Of a stretch of DNA of 64,000 nucleotides, positions 57,796 through 64,000 are shown piece after piece (position 1 is the stretch's first letter; each line of letters begins with the position of its first letter). A program made the translations under genes and the position numbers. Source of the stretch: Erythrophleum ivorense (taxonomy: Eukaryota; Streptophyta; Magnoliopsida; Fabales; Fabaceae). The stretch lies in NCBI GenBank assembly GCA_026724425.1, contig JAIUCV010000279.1, positions 434,001-498,000 of the forward strand, written 5' to 3'. Below the pieces are notes generated by a model, which did not search any database, was not told the origin of the DNA, and saw nothing but the letters and a program-made list of their open reading frames with translations.

Positions 57796-59776
57796 TTCAG
57801 TTCTAATCATTTATATTTTTTATTTTAGAAGAAACAAAATTTAAAATAAAAATGATCTTTAAACTTATATCAAATAAAAAAATTAAAAAATTAAATTTAA
57901 ACTATTCAAATTTATATAAAAAACCAAATCTGCTACCGAAGATCTCCATTCATATGCCACGCATACTAAAGAATAGAAACCACACCTACTCGGGTCCCAA
58001 AACTGTGCTGGGTTCAATGAATGCTTTTTAATAAACTAATAATCTCTCTATCCGTGCGATTTTTGTTTATTTTACCCTTTTATCTCTGTTATAATTTTTT
58101 TGTTAATCAGTAAATATATTTAATGGGTAGTCCTGTTTCCGATCACAACAACCGAAATGTGCATTTATTACGAACTGCCAAAGTAAATAAATGACAACGG
58201 AATAATTAACTTTAATTTTCTATGAACTTTCTTAATCCTATAATTAGGCAAACGCTTAGATCCGGAAATTATTAATAACTAGTTGTATTTTTTTTTAAAT
58301 GTAAGCACGTTATAGGAAGAGTGGGCGTAATATTATATTACACTTTGGGTGGCTCAACTTGGAAATTATGTATCTCAAGATCCTGCAAGTCACTCTGGTA
58401 CGGTGTGCCCCTTTGTCAAGGTCATGGGCACAAATTTTTTGGGTCTGAATCTTTCGCAGGAGAGAATCTTTCGCATGTCGTGTGGCTACGCGAATTCAGA
58501 TCAGCGGATGTAATAACGCCAAAATGGCGTTTTTATTTTTTTTAAATGTAAGTTTAAAGATAAATATAAAAAATTATAATTATAATTGTAAAAATAAAAA
58601 TTAAAAATTTTAAAATATAATTGTTTTTGCAGTTAAAATTTTTGTTTTCACAATTGTAATTTTTATAATTTATATTTATCTCTAAACCCAAACCTAAAAA
58701 ACATAATAATAAACACCAAAAATTACTTATTGCATGGCGTGCAATAATCCTTACATCTGCATGCGTGGTAACACCTTTTGGGAGTTTAAGACTTAATAAA
58801 AAAAATAAAAATTATAATTGAAAAGAAAAAAATTTAAATTATGAAAAAAAATCATATTGTGAACATTTTAATTGCATAATACAGTTAAAATTTTTAAAAT
58901 GTAATTTTTCTCTTAGTTTAAATTTTTTGTGCTCCTAGTTACAATTTTTAAATACCTAATTAAACTCTAAATTATTAAAAAAAAAAGTTTTGAAAGACAT
59001 TACTGCACATCACGCAGTAGGATCCGCAGGAGATCGAAGCGCCAATTTTTTGCAGTAATGGGTGAGATTTTATGCTACCAACTAGCAAGGCAAAAAATAA
59101 AAATAAAAAGAGCACAAATGTAAATGCTTATCTTATCCTCCCTTCTTAATTTCTTTTAAATTGAGAGATTTAATGCTCATTTTGGTTATGAAATTATTTT
59201 GTATGTATATAAGAGTAGATGTTTTCTCAATCTTTGTACATCTCTGGATTTGTTGGTTAAACAAGGTAATTACATGATGATTTAATAATAGCTAGAATTC
59301 ATCTAGCTGTATGCTTCACATGAATGAGAATATGTGGTAGAAATTTCAAGTTGAAATAGCAAGGATAACTAGGCCTATAAATTTTGTAAACTTGGTACAA
59401 TTTGATTTGTTTGTGCTGCTGGACAGTTTAGGAATTTGATGTGATTGATCATGTAATCCCTCTAAAAAATTTATGATTTTAGGCAGAGGCTTAGAGAACA
59501 TGTTTAAGGACTAGTATATCAAATTTCATAATTTGTTGAGGTGTTTAGATTGCCCAATTTAGCTACAAACGGTGCTGGTTTGATTGTATACCAAAATAGG
59601 GCAGTTTTGCAAATTCATCAAGTTGAGGGATCAAACAGGAGAGTTTTCACGTGAAATTTGATTTACACCTAGTCAAAACCCTAAGGAATAGATTAGGAGT
59701 GTTTCATAGTTTTTTAAGCTAATTTGCCAGCTCAAATAGGCTCAAAAAAGTGTAGGTTCAAGGTTGAGATTAATGC
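57796..59776. other. Intergenic DNA with one fold-back repeat
   Basis: No gene is supported. At about 58543-58702, ATGTAAGTTTAAAGATAAAT on the left matches the reverse complement of the right end (AGGTTTGGGTTTAGAGATAAAT), followed by further complementary AT-rich blocks, so this is probably a small fold-back element. The frame at 58321-58545 (+) has no recognisable domain. Confidence 0.45.
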
Positions 59777-61070
59777 GGTGTTTGGATAGCAGAAGGGAAA
59801 AGTGAGGAGAGAGAAAATTAAGGAAAAACAGAGAGAGAAAAAAAAATAAAAAAAAAAATATTTTTTTATTTGATTGGATAAATAGAAAGGAAATAAAGAG
59901 AAAAACAAACTTATAAATTTAAAATGATAATAATGTCTTTATTGTATAATATTAACAAGTTTTACATTTTTTAAAAAAAATGTTTTAAATATAAATTAAT
60001 TATTTCAAATTTATACATTTATATTTAAAGAAAAAAAAGAAATAAGAACAATGAATTAAAAAAACAAATTTATGAAAACAACATTTTAATTTTTTTAAAA
60101 AAAATTTAGTTAAATAATGAAATAAAAAATAAAACTAAATTTAAAAAAATATAATAAAAAAAATCATTTATGAATAAGGTCGGAAAAAAATTTTTATTAA
60201 ACAAAAACATACTTAAAATTAAATAATTAATTTTAAACATATATTCTTTAAATTAATTAAATTTTAATTTCTTAAAAATTTATTTATAAATTATCTCATT
60301 TTAATACAATAAAAATGATTATTCATTTTTAAATTTTATAAATATTATTTTAACAAATATTAATTGATTTAAATATAATATATATAAAATAAATCTTTTT
60401 TAATTATATTTATATATTATACAATAAATATATTATTATATAGTATAATAGTATATATATTAATATATAAATATTATATATTAAAAATTATAATATATAT
60501 ATATATATGCATTTGACCAAATTTTGCTTGAAGGCCACTCCCTGCAATGGCCTTTTTTTTTCTTTTGATATATGATTTATATATTTTAAAATTAATTAAA
60601 TTTTATTTTTTTAAATATTTATAAATTATTATTTTAATACAACAAATATGATTATTTATTTTAAAATTTTTATAAATATTATTTTAATATATATTAATTG
60701 ATTTAAATATAATAAATATTTTTTAATTATATTTATATATTATAATAATATATATTAATATATAAATATTATATATATGCTTTGTCAGGGAAATGTATAT
60801 ATATATATATTATCGGGGATGAAGGCATGAAAAGGGGATTTATATGGTGGGTAATTTAAAAAAATAAAAAATAAATTACATTAGTAGGCTATCTTCTCCT
60901 CATAATTTTTCTATATTTAGGGATAAAATTTTTAAGTGGATCCACCATACTTTTCTTTTCAACTTTTTTCTTTTTTTTTTTTCATTTTCTTCTCAAACCA
61001 AATGAGAGAAAATTTTGTCTTTCTCCTCTCTCTTTCTTTTCTTTTCACTTTTCTCTCCATTTAAGCACAA
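59777..61070 (+). mobile_element. Unclassified AT-rich MITE-like element, copy B
   Basis: About 1.3 kb. The left end begins GGTGTTTGGATAGCAGAAGG and continues GAAAAGTGAGGAGAGAG. The reverse complement of the right end reads GTGCTTAAATGGAGAGAAAA and continues GTGAAAAG. The interior is AT-rich and non-coding, with a long internal direct repeat: 60236-60500 resembles 60575-60790, and each copy ends in a TA run plus TATGC. The same block occurs reversed in copy A (22130-22330). No transposase is present. Confidence 0.55.
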
Positions 61071-62279
61071 TGTAAAACTGGGCACAGTGGATAGTGGTTT
61101 TGTTGGGGGTCAAATGAAAGAATTTTTAGTTGAAATTTAACCACAATAAATTTGGCATATAAATCTTGAGTTTTGGAGAATTTGAGAAATTTTAGAGTAA
61201 GCAAGCTATTTCTTTCAATTTATTTTTCAAAACAAGATACAATTAAGAAGTTGAATCACTCCAAATAATTTTAAATTACCTTAACTCATTTTGAATTACC
61301 TTAAAGTAATTTGAATTATTTCAAACTATTTTGAATTGATTTAAACTTAAAGGAATTTTTGATATAAGCCCTTACTTTAATCAAAATCAATCCACTAGAA
61401 TTTCAATTTACTGAAACAACTTTCAGTTAGTTGGATTTTTTTTAAAATAGACTCTAAGACGTAGGATTTGCTTTTTAAGATCTAGGTTTTACCAAAAGAA
61501 ATCATAAAGCATTAACAAATATTTTTAAAAATTAAATTAAAATTAAGAATTAAGATAAATGCGACTGAAGATGGGGTGATAAAACCCAACACATCGTGTA
61601 TGCATCCCCCACATATAAATTATATAATTAAAACCGTCATAAAAGAGAAAAGAATTCACTTTTAAAAAAAAATCTCTCATAGTCATTGAGCGCACACACG
61701 TCCTTTTAAAGTATTTAATTGCAATTATGGAATAATGTTGCTGGTCTAGCTAAAATGAGTGGCCTCTCTTGATTTGAATTATAAACTGCAAACATGCGTT
61801 TGACAAGAGGGGGAGGAAAAGATGGAAAAATTTAGGACACGTTTACTATATTATGATGTCAAATATTTTAATATCTTGTACATTATAGCATGAGATATTA
61901 TGATCTAAGATATTATGATATATTAATATTTATATTTAGTGTTATCATTAACAATATTTTACATATGAAAAACGCAAGATACAAATATCTAATTATATAT
62001 GTTAATTAATATTTTTTATTTTCAAATTTCTAAATTCATCTTTTTAATTTTAAATACATTACATCTCATAAATTTATATTATTTTTTTAAATTCAAATGT
62101 AATTTTTAAATAAAAATTTCATCAGTATGTCTATATTTGTTCCCTTTTCAACCTGATTTTAAAAATTGTTATATTTCTCAAAACTCATCTATGTATCTAT
62201 AGTGAACCATGGTCATTGTATAGAAATTACATGGCTTATGTCAATATCTCCGCATTTTTTTTTTAAAAAAAAGAGTGAT
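61071..62279. other. Intergenic DNA, no supported gene
   Basis: AT-rich sequence in which I see no domain, RNA gene or clear repeat. Confidence 0.5.
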
Positions 62280-62530
62280 GATGTTATATTTTTAATAATA
62301 TTATATTTATTAATTATGAAATAATAATTATTAATATTATTAAATATTAAAAAATATTTTACTTATTTTAATAGATTTATTACTATATTTATACTCACTA
62401 ATTACACAAAAACCAAAATAGTTCTTTAAAAATATTAATTAAGTTAATATTTTAATTAATTATTTAATAAAGTATTTATATATATTTAATAATTAATTAT
62501 GTCATAATAAAAAAATGTTATTTTCAAAAA
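62280..62530. repeat. Dispersed AT-rich repeat, copy 3
   Basis: Aligns by eye with 19440-19690 through ATATTTTAC-TTATTTTAATAGATTTATTA, CTCACTAATTACACAAAAAC and TTAATTATTTAATAAAG blocks. It lies just upstream of the copia fragment. Confidence 0.45.
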
Positions 62531-62599
62531 TATAAGATTATCACACTAAAAGAAAATAATATAATTTTTTTCTTTTGATACTATTAATACAATGTAATA

Positions 62600-64000
62600 G
62601 TTCTTCAATGTTATGGCATAAAAAATTCAACCACATAAGTGAGAAGGGACTTGATCATTTGTTCAAGAAGAATCTCCTTTGAGGCTTGAAAAGCACAAGA
62701 TTGAGAAAGCGTGTTCATTTCTTGGTTAGAAAACAAAGTAGAATCTCTTTTAAAAGGGCATCCCTTTTCAAGAAAATCAAAGTTGCTTAAGTTAGTGCAT
62801 TCAAATCTTTGTAGTCTTATGAAAGTAAAGACCTTTTGTGGTTTTGTGACTTTTATTTATGATTGTTCAAGGATACTTTGGCTTTATGCCTTGAAGTCAA
62901 AAGATCAAGCACTTTGCAACTTCGAGCAATTTCAGGCTTCCTTGAGAGAGAAATAGGAAATAAACTAAAATGTATTTGCATTGACAATGATGGTTAATAT
63001 AGTGGACCATTTGATGAGTACTGCAAGCAATAGGGTATTAGACACTAAAAGATGCTGCCCAAGACTCCTCACTTGAATGACCTAGCAAAAAGGATGAATA
63101 GGACATTGGTGGAGAGATTAGATGTTTGCTTTTAAAAGCCAAGTTGCTTGGTTCTTCTCAGGGCAAGGATTTTTATACTACTACATATGTTATTAATTTA
63201 TCTCCTAATATTGCTTTGCAATATGATATTCTTGACTAAGTGTGGTTTGGCAAGGATGTTTCCTATGACCACTTGTGTGTAGTTAGCTGTTAGCTGCAAA
63301 GATAAGAGATTTGAGTTAACAACCAAGACAAGATAGTGTATCCCCATTGGCTATGATCATAATGAGTTTGGCTATAAATTTTATGATCTAATTGAAAAAT
63401 AGTTTTTAAGTTGTGATGTTATTTTCATGGAGGATCAAAATATTAAAAATATTGATGTTGCATAGAAGTCAAAGTCTAGAAATACTAATGGTCTATTTGA
63501 ATTAGAACTAGCTCCAGCTCCTATGATAGATACGTCTAACGTAGTTGAGTCTAGCAATCATAATGATGTTTTGAATCATGTTCAAGATGACCGTGTTAAG
63601 GGTGATGATGTTGATAATACTAAGATAGATACTCTTACTTATAAGGTTATTAATGAACCTATAGTTCCACTTAAGAGGTCTAACAAATAAAAAGTTTCTT
63701 CTACTTGTTAACCATTTAATGACTATGTGCTCTTCTTTAATAATGGAGAATCTAAGTGCTATAGAGAGGCTTTGGAGAGTGAGTAGAAGGCTGAATGGGT
63801 TATAGCCATGAAAGATGAGATGAAATATCTATATGGCCTAAAGCTAGACTAACTGTCAAAAGCTTCGATTAGAGAAAAGGTATCGACTTTGAGGGAATCT
63901 TCTCACCTATTGTTAAAATGTCTTCTATATAAGTTGTTTTTGGTTTGGTAGCCAAGTTTAATTTAGAGGTTAAGTATATGGACATGAAAATCACTTTCCT
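62600..64000 (+). pseudogene. Ty1/copia pol fragment, broken, continues off the right edge
   Basis: The plus strand shows a copia polyprotein in the expected order. The pre-integrase end has SEKGLDHLFKKNLL (about 62637-62680) and a decayed zinc-binding stretch. Integrase has HPFSRKSKLLKLVHSNLC, then GFVTFIYDCSRILWLYALKS and FEQFQAS (62750-62945). A later integrase stretch, around 63240-63470, is heavily broken. A linker with PLKRSN-type residues precedes the start of the reverse transcriptase (EALESE, KAEWVIAMKDEM at about 63763-63825, then a MDMK-like segment near 63977). Integrase before reverse transcriptase identifies Ty1/copia. Stops and frameshifts are frequent. No LTR, primer site or gag is visible upstream, so it is truncated on the left. 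Confidence 0.85.

Noticed and set aside
58321..58545. Open frame of 74 codons, plus strand
   Set aside because: Ends in low-complexity T-rich DNA; no domain or homology recognised.
1..64000. CRISPR arrays, operons, rRNA genes, organelle DNA insertions
   Set aside because: None seen; spliced genes and plant transposons show nuclear plant DNA, and direct repeats found are tandem or terminal transposon repeats.

Overview
The window is AT-rich nuclear DNA of a flowering plant, most likely a dicot. It has spliced genes with GT-AG introns, plant-only families (class III peroxidase, receptor-like kinase, NAC, FAR1) and typical plant transposable elements of most orders. I cannot name the species from sequence alone.

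Only three host genes can be supported. (1) The 5' end of a DHHC-type protein S-acyltransferase gene lies on the minus strand. Exon 1 is at 6671-6709 and exon 2 at 728-913, with a 5.8 kb intron between them; the catalytic exons lie off the left edge. (2) An intronless receptor-like kinase with almost no ectodomain lies at 27620-28735 (+). (3) A complete three-exon secretory class III peroxidase of the peroxidase-12 type lies at 54001-56623 (+).

The rest is transposon-derived or featureless AT-rich DNA. An RTE-type LINE sits inside intron 1 of the acyltransferase. From 11.1 to 18.1 kb there is a transposon nest: a 1255 bp Pack-MULE with a 9 bp target duplication carrying permuted NAC-gene fragments, a decayed FAR1/MULE-type gene, an L1 LINE fragment, a CACTA remnant, and a tRNA-type SINE inserted in that remnant with a 16 bp target duplication. 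At 29.7-33.4 kb there are three long fold-back repeats. A 6.07 kb Ty3/gypsy element at 36746-42810 has two 290 bp LTRs and a 5 bp target duplication. Its integrase region is split by a 499 bp Tourist-like MITE. A 9.2 kb degenerate CACTA (En/Spm) element follows at 43448-52670 on the minus strand. A broken Ty1/copia pol begins near 62.6 kb and runs off the right edge.

Two ~1.25-1.3 kb AT-rich elements at 21.4-22.7 and 59.8-61.1 kb appear to be copies of one non-coding family in opposite orientation. The best candidates for something undescribed are this family and the Pack-MULE with its permuted NAC reading frame. All transposon coding regions contain stops or frameshifts, so the three host genes are the only ones I expect to make normal proteins.
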